Positions 27,712 through 36,499 are shown, counted from the first letter of the stretch. The stretch: 64,000 nt of DNA from Pseudomonas sp. (GCA_016763285.1 JAESUC010000157.1:1-64000); one strand, 5' to 3'. The notes: generated from the sequence alone by a model not told the origin. Program-made: numbers and translations.

Positions 27712-28806
27712 ATGACCGATATTACCCGCGCCGCAGTAGAAAATGCCCTGGCCCAGTACCAGGATCCCTATCTGAAGACCGATCTGGTGACGGCAGGCTG
27801 TCTTCAGAGCCTGGATATCACCGGCTCAGACGTCCGGGCCGTGTTCGTGCTCGGTTATGCCGCAGCCGGCATCAGGAACGGCATCGAGCAGATGCTGCAG
27901 GTCGCCGTGGAGAACCTGGATGGCGTTTCTTCGGCACAGGTGACTGTGCGCTGCGAAGTTCAGCCAGCTCCGGCTCAGGGCACCATCGCTGCGCTGGACA
28001 ACGTCAAGAACATCATCGCCGTGGCCTCGGGCAAGGGCGGTGTGGGCAAATCCACTACCGCGGTGAATCTGGCCCTGGCCCTGTCCCGGGAGGGTGCCCG
28101 TGTCGGTGTGCTGGACGCGGATATCTACGGGCCCAGCATGGGGCTCATGCTCGGTTTGCCGGAAGGCACACGACCCGAGGTCAAGGATCAGAAATTCTTC
28201 ATTCCGCCCCGCGCCCATGGCGTGCAGGTCATGTCGATGGCCTTTCTGGTGGATGACAAGACGCCCATGGTCTGGCGCGGCCCGATGGTCTCCGGGGCCT
28301 TGATGCAGCTACTGACCCAGACCGCCTGGGATGATCTCGATTACCTGGTAGTCGATATGCCGCCGGGCACCGGGGATATCCAGCTTACCCTGGCCCAGAA
28401 GGTCCCGGTGGTGGGCGCAGTGATAGTAACCACGCCCCAGGATCTGGCCCTGCTTGATGCAAAAAAGGGGATCGAGATGTTTGCCAAGGTGAACATTCCA
28501 GTGCTGGGCGTGGTGGAGAACATGGCTGTACACATCTGCTCGAACTGCGGCCATAGCGAGCACCTGTTTGGCGAGGGAGGCGGCGAACGGCTCGCCAATG
28601 ACTACGGCGTGGATCTGCTGGCCTCCATGCCGCTGTCAATGATGATCCGCGAACAGACCGATGCGGGGGCACCCACGGTGGTCGCCGAGCCGGAATGTCA
28701 GATCAGCATGATCTATCAGGACATGGCACGTCACGTGGGCGCGCGTATCGCCGAGCGCGCCAGACAGGGCGGTGGCATGCCGGAAATCAGTATCAGTGAC
28801 GACTGA
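27712..28806 (+). CDS. apbC: Mrp/NBP35 family Fe-S cluster carrier ATPase
   Basis: A 364-residue ApbC/Mrp protein that delivers Fe-S clusters to apoproteins. An N-terminal MIP18/FeS-assembly-like domain (about 1-85) is followed by the deviant Walker A GKGGVGKS (107-114), Walker B DADIYGPS, and the cluster-binding Cys276xxCys279 (HICSNCGH). Length matches the family. It precedes dcd, a conserved neighbour in pseudomonads. Confidence 0.96.
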   Translation: MTDITRAAVENALAQYQDPYLKTDLVTAGCLQSLDITGSDVRAVFVLGYAAAGIRNGIEQMLQVAVENLDGVSSAQVTVRCEVQPAPAQGTIAALDNVKNIIAVASGKGGVGKSTTAVNLALALSREGARVGVLDADIYGPSMGLMLGLPEGTRPEVKDQKFFIPPRAHGVQVMSMAFLVDDKTPMVWRGPMVSGALMQLLTQTAWDDLDYLVVDMPPGTGDIQLTLAQKVPVVGAVIVTTPQDLALLDAKKGIEMFAKVNIPVLGVVENMAVHICSNCGHSEHLFGEGGGERLANDYGVDLLASMPLSMMIREQTDAGAPTVVAEPECQISMIYQDMARHVGARIAERARQGGGMPEISISDD

Positions 28807-28902
28807 GATGCCCGCGCGGGCAGGGCAAGGGCGGCGGGGCTTTTTCCCGTTGCCATTACCCGGTAACATGCGGTCTCTTTTCGGCACATCGCAGGGCACA
28901 TC

Positions 28903-29469
28903 ATGAGCATCAAGTCTGATCGTTGGATACGTCGCATGTCCCAGGAACAGGGAATGATCGAGCCCTATGTAGAGCGTCAGGTGCGCGGCGACGAGGGCAA
29001 CCGGGTGATTTCCTACGGGGTGTCCAGCTACGGTTACGATGTGCGTTGCTCTAACGAGTTCAAGGTGTTCACCAATATCCACTCCGCTACCGTGGATCCG
29101 AAGCACTTCGACGAGAACAGCTTCGTCGATATCACCAGCGATGTGTGCATCATCCCGCCGAACTCCTTTGCCCTGGCGCGCACCGTCGAGTATTTTCGGA
29201 TTCCACGCAATGTGCTCACCATCTGTCTGGGCAAGAGCACCTATGCGCGCTGTGGCATCATCGTCAACGTCACCCCGCTGGAGCCGGAGTGGGAGGGTCA
29301 TGTGACCCTCGAGTTTTCCAACACCACGACACTGCCTGCGAAGATCTACGCCAACGAAGGCGTCGCCCAGATGCTGTTCTTCGAGTCCGACGAGCCCTGC
29401 GAGGTGTCCTACCGCGATCGCGGTGGCAAATACCAGGGCCAACGGGGCGTTACCCTGCCTCGCGCCTGA
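28903..29469 (+). CDS. dcd: dCTP deaminase
   Basis: A 188-residue dCTP deaminase that forms dUTP from dCTP for thymidylate synthesis. Conserved segments are [19 protein letters not shown], the [10 protein letters not shown] signature and [20 protein letters not shown] containing the catalytic Glu. Full length for the bacterial trimeric enzyme. The gap to apbC is 96 bp. Confidence 0.97.
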   Translation: MSIKSDRWIRRMSQEQGMIEPYVERQVRGDEGNRVISYGVSSYGYDVRCSNEFKVFTNIHSATVDPKHFDENSFVDITSDVCIIPPNSFALARTVEYFRIPRNVLTICLGKSTYARCGIIVNVTPLEPEWEGHVTLEFSNTTTLPAKIYANEGVAQMLFFESDEPCEVSYRDRGGKYQGQRGVTLPRA

Positions 29470-29528
29470 GCCGCACGGGCGGCCGAGCGGCGTTGGGTAT
29501 CGCTTTTCCGTTCACCTCGGAGATCTGC

Positions 29529-29573
29529 ATGAAGATCGATCCGGGCATTAGTGGCCACGCGGCCGAATCCTGA
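29529..29573 (+). CDS. possible 14-residue ORF or gene remnant
   Basis: An ORF reading MKIDPGISGHAAES with a GGAG element 6 nt upstream of the ATG, located in the 187-bp gap after dcd. It may be a leader peptide or the 5' remnant of a decayed gene. No homologue is recognised. Confidence 0.2.
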   Translation: MKIDPGISGHAAES

Positions 29574-29575
29574 AC

Positions 29576-29604
29576 AAAAAAAGGCCCCGAGTTGCCATGG
29601 GGCC
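29576..29604 (-). terminator. Rho-independent terminator of the TorF porin gene
   Basis: On the minus strand GGCCCC and GGGGCC form a stem followed by seven T residues (plus-strand A-run 29576-29582). It lies 52 bp beyond the stop of the TorF-type porin gene. Confidence 0.8.
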
Positions 29605-29656
29605 CAATCAAGCCGAGTTGTGAGAGTACCGGCGCCGCCACGGCGCCGGTGCTGCC

Positions 29657-30361
29657 TCAGAAGCTCTTGGATACTGCCAAAGTCACGTTGGAGCCGCAGG
29701 AGTCGGTGCTGCCGTAGCCACAATCGGCATCGCTGATGTCGGTGTCGCTGTACATGACAGACCAGCCCAGACCCAGAGCTTCCTTGCTTACGGTCACAGC
29801 CCAATCGTTGTAATCGAAACCGGTACCCGTGCCGTCATTGCTGTCGCCATAATGCAGGCCCAGGCCGAATTCGTAGGGCAGCTCTACACCGTAGCCGATG
29901 TAGTAGTACTGGTTGTCGGCATTGTTGTAGGTATCCTTGACACCCACTGTGATGCCGTATGCGCTTACGCTGGCAAGCCATTCGTACACGTCAATCGAGC
30001 TGTTGCCGGGCCAGGTGTAGTTGGCCCATGCGAGATCATAGGTGAATTCTTCGGTGATCGCGCCACCGTAACCGACGTAATAGTCGATCTCGATGGCGGC
30101 GCCGCCAAAGTCCTCGTCATCGACGTTGGAGCCCCAGGTGCCGACGTACACACCACTTTCATGGGCGAAGTCCAGACTGGCTTGGAAAGCACCTTTGCCG
30201 TCGGTCTGCGACTGGCCACGCCAGATGTAATCGGTCGCTACAGTAGCAGTCATGCTCGCATCGATTTCACCGATAAAGGTGTCGAAGGTTTCGGCGTGGG
30301 CCATGTTGGCAAAGCCGAGGGTGCTGACTGTGGCGATGGCGGCGGTCAATTTTTTCATCAT
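29657..30361 (-). CDS. TorF-family putative outer-membrane porin
   Basis: A 234-residue secreted protein with signal peptide MMKKLTAAIATVSTLGFANMAHA and a mature beta-barrel rich in aromatic alternating strands (TATVATDYIWRGQSQTDGKGAFQ is the family hallmark, TIGR02001). It ends in Phe (VSKSF), as outer-membrane barrels usually do. Substrate unknown. The start is chosen at the MM pair; an upstream in-frame ATG adds five residues before the signal peptide. A promoter and terminator flank the gene, so it is monocistronic. Confidence 0.88.
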   Translation of the reverse strand: MMKKLTAAIATVSTLGFANMAHAETFDTFIGEIDASMTATVATDYIWRGQSQTDGKGAFQASLDFAHESGVYVGTWGSNVDDEDFGGAAIEIDYYVGYGGAITEEFTYDLAWANYTWPGNSSIDVYEWLASVSAYGITVGVKDTYNNADNQYYYIGYGVELPYEFGLGLHYGDSNDGTGTGFDYNDWAVTVSKEALGLGWSVMYSDTDISDADCGYGSTDSCGSNVTLAVSKSF

Positions 30362-30447
30362 TCTCGTGTACCCCATGTGTTGTGATTACTGATGTCGTCC
30401 AAAAAGCGTTGGCATGGGACACATAGCATTTTGCTTGCCATGTTTTA

Positions 30448-30476
30448 TGAATATGAACAAAAACATAGGCTTACAA
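30448..30476 (-). promoter_or_regulatory. predicted sigma-70 promoter for the TorF porin gene
   Basis: On the minus strand TTGTAA (30471-30476) and TATTCA (30448-30453) are separated by exactly 17 nt in an AT-rich region about 90 bp upstream of the start codon. The remaining gap up to 30613 shows no gene. Confidence 0.45.
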
Positions 30477-30613
30477 GGTTTTTATAAGAGGTGAAGTGCT
30501 TTGGGGAGAGATGGATCCGGAACCGTCGCACCGAAATGGTGCCGTGCTGATGGCCAGGTGTTGAAGCTGGTGCGTTAACCGTGGAAGCTGTCGCTAGCGC
30601 AGAGAATGGGTCA

Positions 30614-31063
30614 TCATTCGCCCCGCGTCATCGCCATGAGATCCTTGCTGCGCTGGTAGTGCTGCAGCTTTCCGGCGAGTGATTCTGGCAGGCAAGTGCT
30701 GCGGGTAAAGCCCTGCTGACGGTACAGGGGCTCAAGCTGTGGCTGGCAGAACAGCCATACCGGTCCCTCCACCGATGTGCAGGCAGCGTCCAGCAGCGTG
30801 CTGGCCAATCCCGCCCGGCGGTAGCCCGGATCGACGAACAGGCTGGTCAGCCAATGGCCCTGCGCTACCGCTTGCAGGCAGAGAGCCGCGAGCATGCGGT
30901 CAGTGTTCAGTGTCCATATGATGTGCTCGGCGCGGGTTTTCATCCGACTGCCATGGGCCCTGTAGAAGCGGTCTGCCAGATGCCTGTCGTCGGCGGCCAG
31001 CACAGCACACCGAGCAGCGTAGAGCGATGGGCCCCGGACTTGATGTGGGTCAAGCGTCGTCAC
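30614..31063 (-). CDS. GNAT-family N-acetyltransferase
   Basis: A 149-residue acetyltransferase. The acetyl-CoA binding motif A is visible as LFVDPGYRRAGLASTLLDAA (about 72-91), followed by a motif B-like LYRQQGFTRS. A GTG start at 31063 is preferred (AGG 7 nt upstream); longer in-frame starts would overlap the divergent universal stress protein gene. The ANR box of that gene lies inside codons 4-8 of this reading frame, so the true start could be further in. Substrate unknown. Confidence 0.8.
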   Translation of the reverse strand: MTTLDPHQVRGPSLYAARCAVLAADDRHLADRFYRAHGSRMKTRAEHIIWTLNTDRMLAALCLQAVAQGHWLTSLFVDPGYRRAGLASTLLDAACTSVEGPVWLFCQPQLEPLYRQQGFTRSTCLPESLAGKLQHYQRSKDLMAMTRGE

Positions 31064-31080
31064 GGATTGCCTGCCACAAT
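31040..31080 (+). promoter_or_regulatory. class II ANR-dependent promoter of universal stress protein
   Basis: TTGAT-GTGG-GTCAA (31040-31053) matches the ANR/FNR consensus in 9 of 10 positions. A -10-like CACAAT at 31075-31080 is 31 bp from the box centre, class II geometry, with a predicted start near 31088 and the gene start at 31119. Several universal stress proteins of P. aeruginosa are known to be ANR-controlled. Confidence 0.7.
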
Positions 31081-31118
31081 GTACCTGCAATGAGACCTGC
31101 AACCCATACCAGGGAGAG

Positions 31119-31553
31119 ATGAGAATGCATACGATACTGCTACCCTTCGATGGTTCGGAAAGCGCCATGCGCGCCGTGGATTACCTGATCGATTTTTCGG
31201 CCACCCTTGGGGAGGTTACCGTACATGTCGTCAACGTTCAGGTTGAACCCAAATTGTTCGGCGGCTATCTCTCCCCGGAAATGCTCGAGCAGCTGCATGC
31301 CGGGGCCCTCGATTATGCCGCCGAGACCAACATCAAGGCTGCCGACAAGCTCCGTGCCGCCAATGTGCAGGTGCAGACCCATGAGATTGTCGGCGAGGTA
31401 GTCAGTGAGCTGGTCGAAGCCGCGCGCAAGCTCGGGTGCACGCTGATCGTCATGGGCACCCGGGGTATGGGCAGTCTGGGCAGCCTGGTGCTGGGGTCAG
31501 TGGCCAGCCATGTGGTCCACGAGGCTCCACTGCCGGTGTTGCTGGTCAAATAG
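31119..31553 (+). CDS. universal stress protein
   Basis: A 144-residue UspA-domain protein. The N-terminus ILLPFDGSESAMRAVDYL and the ATP-binding motif GTRGMGSLGSLVLGSVASHV (G-2x-G-9x-G-S type) are complete. AGGGAGAG lies just ahead of the ATG. An ANR box upstream suggests expression under oxygen limitation, where Usp proteins of pseudomonads help anaerobic energy-stress survival. Confidence 0.95.
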   Translation: MRMHTILLPFDGSESAMRAVDYLIDFSATLGEVTVHVVNVQVEPKLFGGYLSPEMLEQLHAGALDYAAETNIKAADKLRAANVQVQTHEIVGEVVSELVEAARKLGCTLIVMGTRGMGSLGSLVLGSVASHVVHEAPLPVLLVK

Positions 31554-31564
31554 AGGTCCGAGGC

Positions 31565-31792
31565 TCAGCGTTTGCCCATTGAGCGGCGGGTGCCATTGGG
31601 AGCCATGCCGATCTTCTTCTCGTGACGGGAATGACCGCCCTTGTGCTGCCAGGACGGCGTAGCGGGCTGGCGTGGTGCAAAGTTGGCAGGTGAGAAGGGA
31701 AACTTGAACGCAGGCACGCTGGCTCTGGTGGAGGTTACGATCGGGTCGGCGTGTTCAGGGGCCAGATCCTGGTTGGGCAGATGCTCGGTCAT
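31565..31792 (-). CDS. small basic hypothetical protein
   Basis: A 75-residue protein with a Pro-rich middle and a basic C-terminus (GGHSRHEKKIGMAPNGTRRSMGKR). AAGGA lies about 12 nt upstream of the ATG. It is convergent with the universal stress protein gene (11 bp gap). No family is recognised; the composition suggests a disordered, possibly nucleic-acid-binding protein. Confidence 0.5.
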   Translation of the reverse strand: MTEHLPNQDLAPEHADPIVTSTRASVPAFKFPFSPANFAPRQPATPSWQHKGGHSRHEKKIGMAPNGTRRSMGKR

Positions 31793-31960
31793 GGCGCACA
31801 GTCCTTGGAAAGGGGATAACGGTGGAAACAGCGATGCAATCGCGCGCGAGTATACCTGTTTCCCCGGGGATCGCCCGCTCCATTTGCAGGGAATCGGTTG
31901 GAACTTATGCTATCCGAGCCGGGTCAACCCCATGTAAGCCATTTACAAACGAGGTGGACC

Positions 31961-32152
31961 ATGAGCGATAAGGAAGACAAGTTGAAAGGCAAGACCAACG
32001 AAGCTATCGGTAAAGGTAAGCAGGGCGTTGGTGAAGCAACCGACAACGAAGACCTTAAAGCCGAGGGTGATCTGCAGGAGACCAAGGGCAAGGCCCAGGG
32101 CGTGAAGGGCGAAGCCAAGGAAAAGATCAAGAAGGGTGTAGACAACGCCTGA
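31961..32152 (+). CDS. CsbD-family stress protein
   Basis: A 63-residue hydrophilic, Lys/Glu/Gly-rich protein (KLKGKTNEAIGKGKQGVGEAT, then AEGDLQETKGKAQGVKGEAKEKIKKG), the CsbD/YjbJ signature. These proteins accumulate in general or osmotic stress; the molecular role is unclear. The ATG at 31961 is preceded by GAGGTGG. A strong terminator follows. Confidence 0.93.
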   Translation: MSDKEDKLKGKTNEAIGKGKQGVGEATDNEDLKAEGDLQETKGKAQGVKGEAKEKIKKGVDNA

Positions 32153-32175
32153 TACTGATCTCGAGGGTTACCAAG

Positions 32176-32203
32176 GCCGGCAATTCGTATTGCCGGCTTT
32201 TTT
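32176..32203 (+). terminator. Rho-independent terminator after csbD-type gene
   Basis: GCCGGCAA and TTGCCGGC form an 8-bp (9 with A-T) stem around TTCGTA, followed by six T residues. Confidence 0.88.
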
Positions 32204-32299
32204 GTGGCCAACTGTCCTGATGCTATTGCCGCTGACTGTATATGGCGGGGCTGTCTGCAAGCTGGCCTACTGGCAGCCCACATAGTGCAGGAGCACGCA

Positions 32300-33190
32300 A
32301 TGACTACCCGGGATCTGCTGCTGGCGCTGGTGGTCATCGTGGTATGGGGCCTCAATTTTGTCGTCATCATGACCGGGCTCAACCACATGCCCCCCCTGCT
32401 CATGGGGGCGCTTCGCTTCATGCTGGTAGTGTTTCCGGCGATTCTTTTCATCAGAAAACCGCAGGTACCCTGGCGCTGGTTGCTGGCCTACGGCCTAACC
32501 ATTTCGCTCGGGCAATTTGCCTTTCTGTTTTCGGCGATGGCGGTGGGTATGCCGGCCGGCCTGGCGTCGCTGGTGCTGCAGTCCCAGGCGTTCTTTACGC
32601 TGTTGTTTGCCGCGCTGTTCATTGGCGAGCGCGTGCGCTCGCCCAATCTGGTGGGGCTGGTGGTGGCGGCCATTGGCCTGACCCTGATCGGTATGCAGGT
32701 AGATCGGGTGATGACGCTGGCGGGTTTCGCGCTGACGATCTGTGCGGCATCCATGTGGGCACTGGGCAACGTGGTCACGCGGCGAATAGGCAAGGTGGAC
32801 CTGGTCGGCCTGGTGGTATGGGGCAATCTCGTCCCGCCTCTGCCGTTCCTGGCCCTGTCCTGGTGGCTGGAAGGACCGGTGGCGATTCGAGCTGCCCTCG
32901 ATGACTTCAATCTGCAGTCGGCACTGGTTCTGATGTACCTCGCGTTCGGCGCTACCTTGCTTGGTTACAGTATCTGGGGGCGGCTGCTCTCCCGTTACCC
33001 CGCCAGCCAGGTGGCGCCTTTCTCGCTGCTAGTGCCGGTGGTAGGACTGACCTCGGCGTCCGTGCTGCTGGGCGATCGTCTGGGGCTATGGCAGCTTATC
33101 GGTGCGCTGCTGGTCATGCTGGGATTGCTGATCAACGTATGCGGCGGTTGGGTGCTCGGACGCTGGCGCAAGGTGCCGGCGGAGGTCTGA
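32300..33190 (+). CDS. EamA-family (DMT) exporter
   Basis: A 296-residue transporter with ten hydrophobic helices in two EamA repeats, normal DMT length. The start MTTRDLLLALVVIVVWGLNFVV (ATG 32300, AGGAG upstream) gives the canonical first helix with the WGxNF motif. Proteins of this subgroup (YdcZ/RhaT/YedA-like) export amino acids or metabolites; the substrate cannot be told. Confidence 0.9.
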   Translation: MTTRDLLLALVVIVVWGLNFVVIMTGLNHMPPLLMGALRFMLVVFPAILFIRKPQVPWRWLLAYGLTISLGQFAFLFSAMAVGMPAGLASLVLQSQAFFTLLFAALFIGERVRSPNLVGLVVAAIGLTLIGMQVDRVMTLAGFALTICAASMWALGNVVTRRIGKVDLVGLVVWGNLVPPLPFLALSWWLEGPVAIRAALDDFNLQSALVLMYLAFGATLLGYSIWGRLLSRYPASQVAPFSLLVPVVGLTSASVLLGDRLGLWQLIGALLVMLGLLINVCGGWVLGRWRKVPAEV

Positions 33191-33317
33191 GGCCAATGCA
33201 GGCGGCGGAACTGTAGAGCGGGTTTCAGGTCCACTGCTCTGCATTCTTCAATAAAGCCGTATGCCTGTTCAGCAAGGGTAATGCTCTGGACGGGCCGATG
33301 GCAACCGAGGTTCCGAC

Positions 33318-34259
33318 ATGACAATTACCCCCGAACAGAAACCCCTTCCTTGTGTATCCGGGCATCCGTTGCGGCCCCTGGCTCAGCTGGTCGGTAGTGC
33401 GATGGTGTGCGCCGGGCTGGTCTGGGCGCCATTCGCCGCAGCGCAGCAGGCTGCCGAGCAGAATACCCGGAAGAACTCCGAAAAGAGCACCGAGCTGGTC
33501 AGTCTGATCAATGAATACCGCGACTCGAGCGCCGAATGCCAGGGCAGGGAGATGCGGGCCGCCGGGCCCCTTGCGCCGAACGAGCAGCTCTCGAGTATCG
33601 ATCTGACGGCCGGTGACTGGAAACAGGAAATGCAGGATGTGGGGTATCAGGCTACTGCAGCCAGATTCCTGCGGCTGTCGGGGCCTGAAAGTGCGGCCCA
33701 GGCCATGGAGATGATCCAGGGTCGCTACTGCGATGTACTGCGCAGCGACGAATTTGCCGAGATTGGCGTTTCACGTTCAGGGGACGCCTGGCACATTGTG
33801 CTGGCGAGTCCCCTGGTATCCGAGCAGTTCCGGGACCGCCAGTGGATGGACGTCGGCCAGGAGGTCGTGGCCAAGGTGAATCTGGCTCGCCGCGAGGCGC
33901 GCACCTGTGGAGACCAGCAATTCAAGGCAGCGCAGCCCCTTACCTGGAACGGACGCCTTGCGCGGGCGGCGATGGAACACAGTGAATACATGGCGAAGAA
34001 CGGCATATTGACCCATGCGGGCCCGGAAGGTGAATCCGTGCAGGCGCGGGTAGACATGGTCGAATACGAGTGGGGCGCGCTGGGTGAGAACGTCGCGGTA
34101 GGGCAGAGCACACCGGAGCAGGTCGTCGCAGCCTGGCTTAACAGCCCGAAACACTGCGCCAACATCATGAATCCGGAATTCACCGATATGGGCGCCGCCT
34201 ACGAAACCCATCCGCAGACGTCGATCTACTGGACCCAGGTGTTCGGTAGAGAGCGCTAG
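33318..34259 (+). CDS. secreted CAP-domain protein
   Basis: A 313-residue protein with an N-terminal signal-like segment (LVGSAMVCAGLVWAPFAAAQQ, cleavage near residue 42). An N-terminal helical region (about 50-190) precedes a C-terminal CAP/SCP domain with LTWNGRLARAAMEHSEYMA, LTHAGPEGES, GENVAVGQSTPEQVVAAWLNSPKHCANIMNPEFTDMG. Conserved His and Glu positions of the CAP cavity are present. Function of bacterial CAP proteins is mostly unknown. Flanked downstream by a long hairpin. Confidence 0.88.
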   Translation: MTITPEQKPLPCVSGHPLRPLAQLVGSAMVCAGLVWAPFAAAQQAAEQNTRKNSEKSTELVSLINEYRDSSAECQGREMRAAGPLAPNEQLSSIDLTAGDWKQEMQDVGYQATAARFLRLSGPESAAQAMEMIQGRYCDVLRSDEFAEIGVSRSGDAWHIVLASPLVSEQFRDRQWMDVGQEVVAKVNLARREARTCGDQQFKAAQPLTWNGRLARAAMEHSEYMAKNGILTHAGPEGESVQARVDMVEYEWGALGENVAVGQSTPEQVVAAWLNSPKHCANIMNPEFTDMGAAYETHPQTSIYWTQVFGRER

Positions 34260-34265
34260 TGTTGT

Positions 34266-34316
34266 GACCTGTTTGCGAGGCCGGGGAGACGACCTCCTCG
34301 GTCTCGCAAGCAGGTC
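34266..34316. terminator. long bidirectional hairpin between convergent genes
   Basis: The arms GACCTG...CGAGG and their complement pair over about 23 bp with only G-U wobbles, around a 5-nt loop. No long T-run follows on either strand. Its position between two convergent genes fits shared termination. Confidence 0.6.
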
Positions 34317-34323
34317 ATTCTGT

Positions 34324-34605
34324 TCAGTCCTGGCGGCTGGTTACTTCCAGCAGGTGGTAGCCGAACTGGGTCTTGACCGGGCCCTGGACCACATTGACCG
34401 GAGCGCTGAATACCACGGTGTCAAACTCCTTGACCATCTGGCCGGGGCCAAAGGTGCCGAGGTCGCCGCCCTGACGGCTTGATGGGCAGGTAGAGTTCTC
34501 CTTGGCTACTTTAGCGAAATCGGCTCCGTCCTCAATGGCTTTCTTGAGTTCGTTGCACTTGTCTTCGCTTGCTACCAGAATATGACGTGCGCTCGCTTTG
34601 GGCAT
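34324..34605 (-). CDS. ppiC: parvulin-type peptidyl-prolyl isomerase
   Basis: A 93-residue single-domain parvulin starting MPKASARHILVASEDKCNEL and containing GGDLGTFGPGQMVKEFD and the C-terminal TQFGYHLLEV. The size and sequence match cytoplasmic PpiC. The start is set at 34605 (AGGAGC upstream); the longer in-frame version overlaps the divergent gene's 5' region. Confidence 0.95.
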   Translation of the reverse strand: MPKASARHILVASEDKCNELKKAIEDGADFAKVAKENSTCPSSRQGGDLGTFGPGQMVKEFDTVVFSAPVNVVQGPVKTQFGYHLLEVTSRQD

Positions 34606-34708
34606 GGGTATTTGCTCCTGTGGTTGAAGGGCAGGAGGGTACCGCAAACGGCGGTTGCCCGGAAGCGCCAGCGATGCCGACTCCATTCCACGCGCCCCGG
34701 GTAATTGC

Positions 34709-35017
34709 ATGTCCCGAACCGATCCAATCATCCATTGCGGCATTCAGACGCTGAGCTTCGCACAGCTTGACCACCTGAACGGATTCACCAAGGGCACCAC
34801 CTTCAGACTCTTCAAGGCGGCGCGTGAACAGCTGGTCGAAGATCGGGACTACTTTCATCTCCCGTACCCGTCCAACGGCCCATTTATCGAAGCGCTGAAG
34901 GCGTCCGGCCAGGTCTACGCCAGCACCGTCAATCTGGTGCTCCTGAGCAGGGACGGCTACACCAGGCTGCGGCAGATAACTCAGGGGGCTGAGCGCGATC
35001 CAGCGCGGCGGGGTTGA
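34709..35017 (+). CDS. hypothetical protein
   Basis: A 102-residue protein (MSRTDPIIHCGIQTLSFAQLD start) that is mixed alpha/beta with no signal peptide. Segments GFTKGTTFRLFKAAREQL and LVLLSRDGYTRLRQI suggest a small winged or ORF6N-like DNA-binding fold, but this is a guess. The ribosome binding site is weak. Its last 37 bp overlap the 3' end of the convergent DUF3135 gene. No function assigned. Confidence 0.6.
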   Translation: MSRTDPIIHCGIQTLSFAQLDHLNGFTKGTTFRLFKAAREQLVEDRDYFHLPYPSNGPFIEALKASGQVYASTVNLVLLSRDGYTRLRQITQGAERDPARRG

Positions 35018-35352
35018 AAGGGCAGCACCCGAGCCGTGCCCGAGGGGCGAGATTCTCGAGTCGATCCGGGCTCTGCAGTGCGCAGCAGGTCCAGACTGGC
35101 TTTCAGTTCCACTGCCGAGTCGAGCATAAGACGGGACAGCCTGATACAGGCCTGCAAGGGATTGCTAGCTTTGCGTCGTTCAGCCTCGATAACAAATGCG
35201 AGCCCTCTCAGCCTGCGCTTGCTGGCGTCGGAGGCCTGTTCTATCACCTCTTCGGTCAGGCGTATTCGCAGATCTTCCAGGGCCTCGGGCTGTTCGCGGG
35301 CCATGGCGCTCATTTCGTCGAAACTGGGTAACCGCAGTGCATTTCTGGCCAT
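34981..35352 (-). CDS. DUF3135 domain protein
   Basis: A 123-residue protein with the DUF3135 pattern: LPSFDEMSAMAREQPEALEDLR, then RRLRGLAFVIEAERRKASNPLQACIRLSRLM. Function unknown; the family is restricted largely to gammaproteobacteria. The 3' end overlaps the convergent hypothetical gene by 37 bp. The 212 bp upstream of it (35353-35564) shows no gene. Confidence 0.82.
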   Translation of the reverse strand: MARNALRLPSFDEMSAMAREQPEALEDLRIRLTEEVIEQASDASKRRLRGLAFVIEAERRKASNPLQACIRLSRLMLDSAVELKASLDLLRTAEPGSTRESRPSGTARVLPFQPRRAGSRSAP

Positions 35353-35564
35353 CTCGTTTCCCCTGCTTCAGCCCGCCATAAGCGAACCGTCATACACGAT
35401 GGATTGGAGCGGTAAAATTGCTCGGTCACAGCAAGTGACCGCAGCAATCAGGACTAATTCAGGGAAAATTGGTAATGCCAACAGCCGATGCGATTGCGTT
35501 GCAGGGAAGCTAAGCTGTCGGAACAATGCGAGTACAGTTGACCTGAACTGAAGCAGAGGTGCCC

Positions 35565-36467
35565 ATGGCCTTTCGGATAAAACCGCACAAGTCAGCCACG
35601 AAGGAGGTCCGACGTATCGCGCTTGAGCGGCTGCTCAAGGCGCAACAGGCGTTGTTGCTGCCCTCGCAGGAGCGCGCCAGGGGCATTCATCAGGCGCGCA
35701 AGCGCATCAAGGAGGCTCGCGCCCTGGTACGCCTGGTCCGCACTCCCATGGGCAAGCATTATCGGCAGGAGAACCGTCGCCTGCGCGACATCAATCGCCG
35801 ATTGTCCGCCATGCGCGATGCTGGCGCGCTGGTCGAGACCTGGGACGCCCTGGCAGGCCTCGCGCCGGAACAGTTCGCCACTGCACAGAGACAAGCCGTG
35901 CGCAAAAAGCTGGTACTGCGCAGTCAGGACGGTGGGCTTACGGTCGAGGAGTCCCATAGGCTGCTTGGGGAGGCGCTCGTCGAGCTGGCCGAGGCGGAGG
36001 AGACCGTGGGCAGCTGGCCACTGCAGGGTAAGGGCTTCTCCCTGCTGCGTCGGGGGCTGGCGCGCAGCTTTGATGATGGCCGCAGTGCGCTCGCCGCCGC
36101 TGAACAGGCGGCAACGGATGAGCGCCTGCACGACTGGCGCAAACAGGTGAAGGATCACTGGTACCACACCCTGCTGCTACGCGCGGTGTGGCCGGAGGCC
36201 TTCAAGGCCAGGGCGCGATTGCTCAAGGAGTTGTCGGAGCTGCTGGGACAGGATCAGGATCTGGCCCTGCTGCAGGATCTGCTGAAAGCTGAGCCAGGCC
36301 TCTTCGGGACGGCCGGTCAGCGCACTGAGCTTACCTCGGTGGTTGAGCAAAGGCGGGGGTGGTTGCAACAGCGCGCGTTCAGTCTGGGCAAACGCATCTA
36401 TGCCGAAGGTGCATCACCGCTATGTGAGCGCTGGTCTCTTTACTGGCGTATTGCCCGAAGGGAATGA
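35565..36467 (+). CDS. CHAD-domain protein
   Basis: A 300-residue, strongly basic helical protein. The CHAD signature is seen as GIHQARKRIKEARALVRLVR (about 45-64), repeated in the second half by LHDWRKQVKDHWYHTLLLRAVWP and ELLGQDQDLALLQDLL. CHAD domains bind polyphosphate through conserved His/Lys/Arg. The ATG at 35565 has AGAGG upstream; a GTG two codons earlier is possible. No triphosphate tunnel partner domain is attached. Confidence 0.9.
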   Translation: MAFRIKPHKSATKEVRRIALERLLKAQQALLLPSQERARGIHQARKRIKEARALVRLVRTPMGKHYRQENRRLRDINRRLSAMRDAGALVETWDALAGLAPEQFATAQRQAVRKKLVLRSQDGGLTVEESHRLLGEALVELAEAEETVGSWPLQGKGFSLLRRGLARSFDDGRSALAAAEQAATDERLHDWRKQVKDHWYHTLLLRAVWPEAFKARARLLKELSELLGQDQDLALLQDLLKAEPGLFGTAGQRTELTSVVEQRRGWLQQRAFSLGKRIYAEGASPLCERWSLYWRIARRE

Positions 36468-36499
36468 CGCTGGCGTCGGTGCCAGCGCAGGCCCTTCGG
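36455..36499. terminator. nested hairpin between convergent genes
   Basis: An outer stem CCGAAGGG / CCCTTCGG encloses an inner perfect stem CGCTGGC / GCCAGCG (36468-36487). It lies at the end of the CHAD gene and before the convergent small gene, consistent with shared termination. No T-run. Confidence 0.5.
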
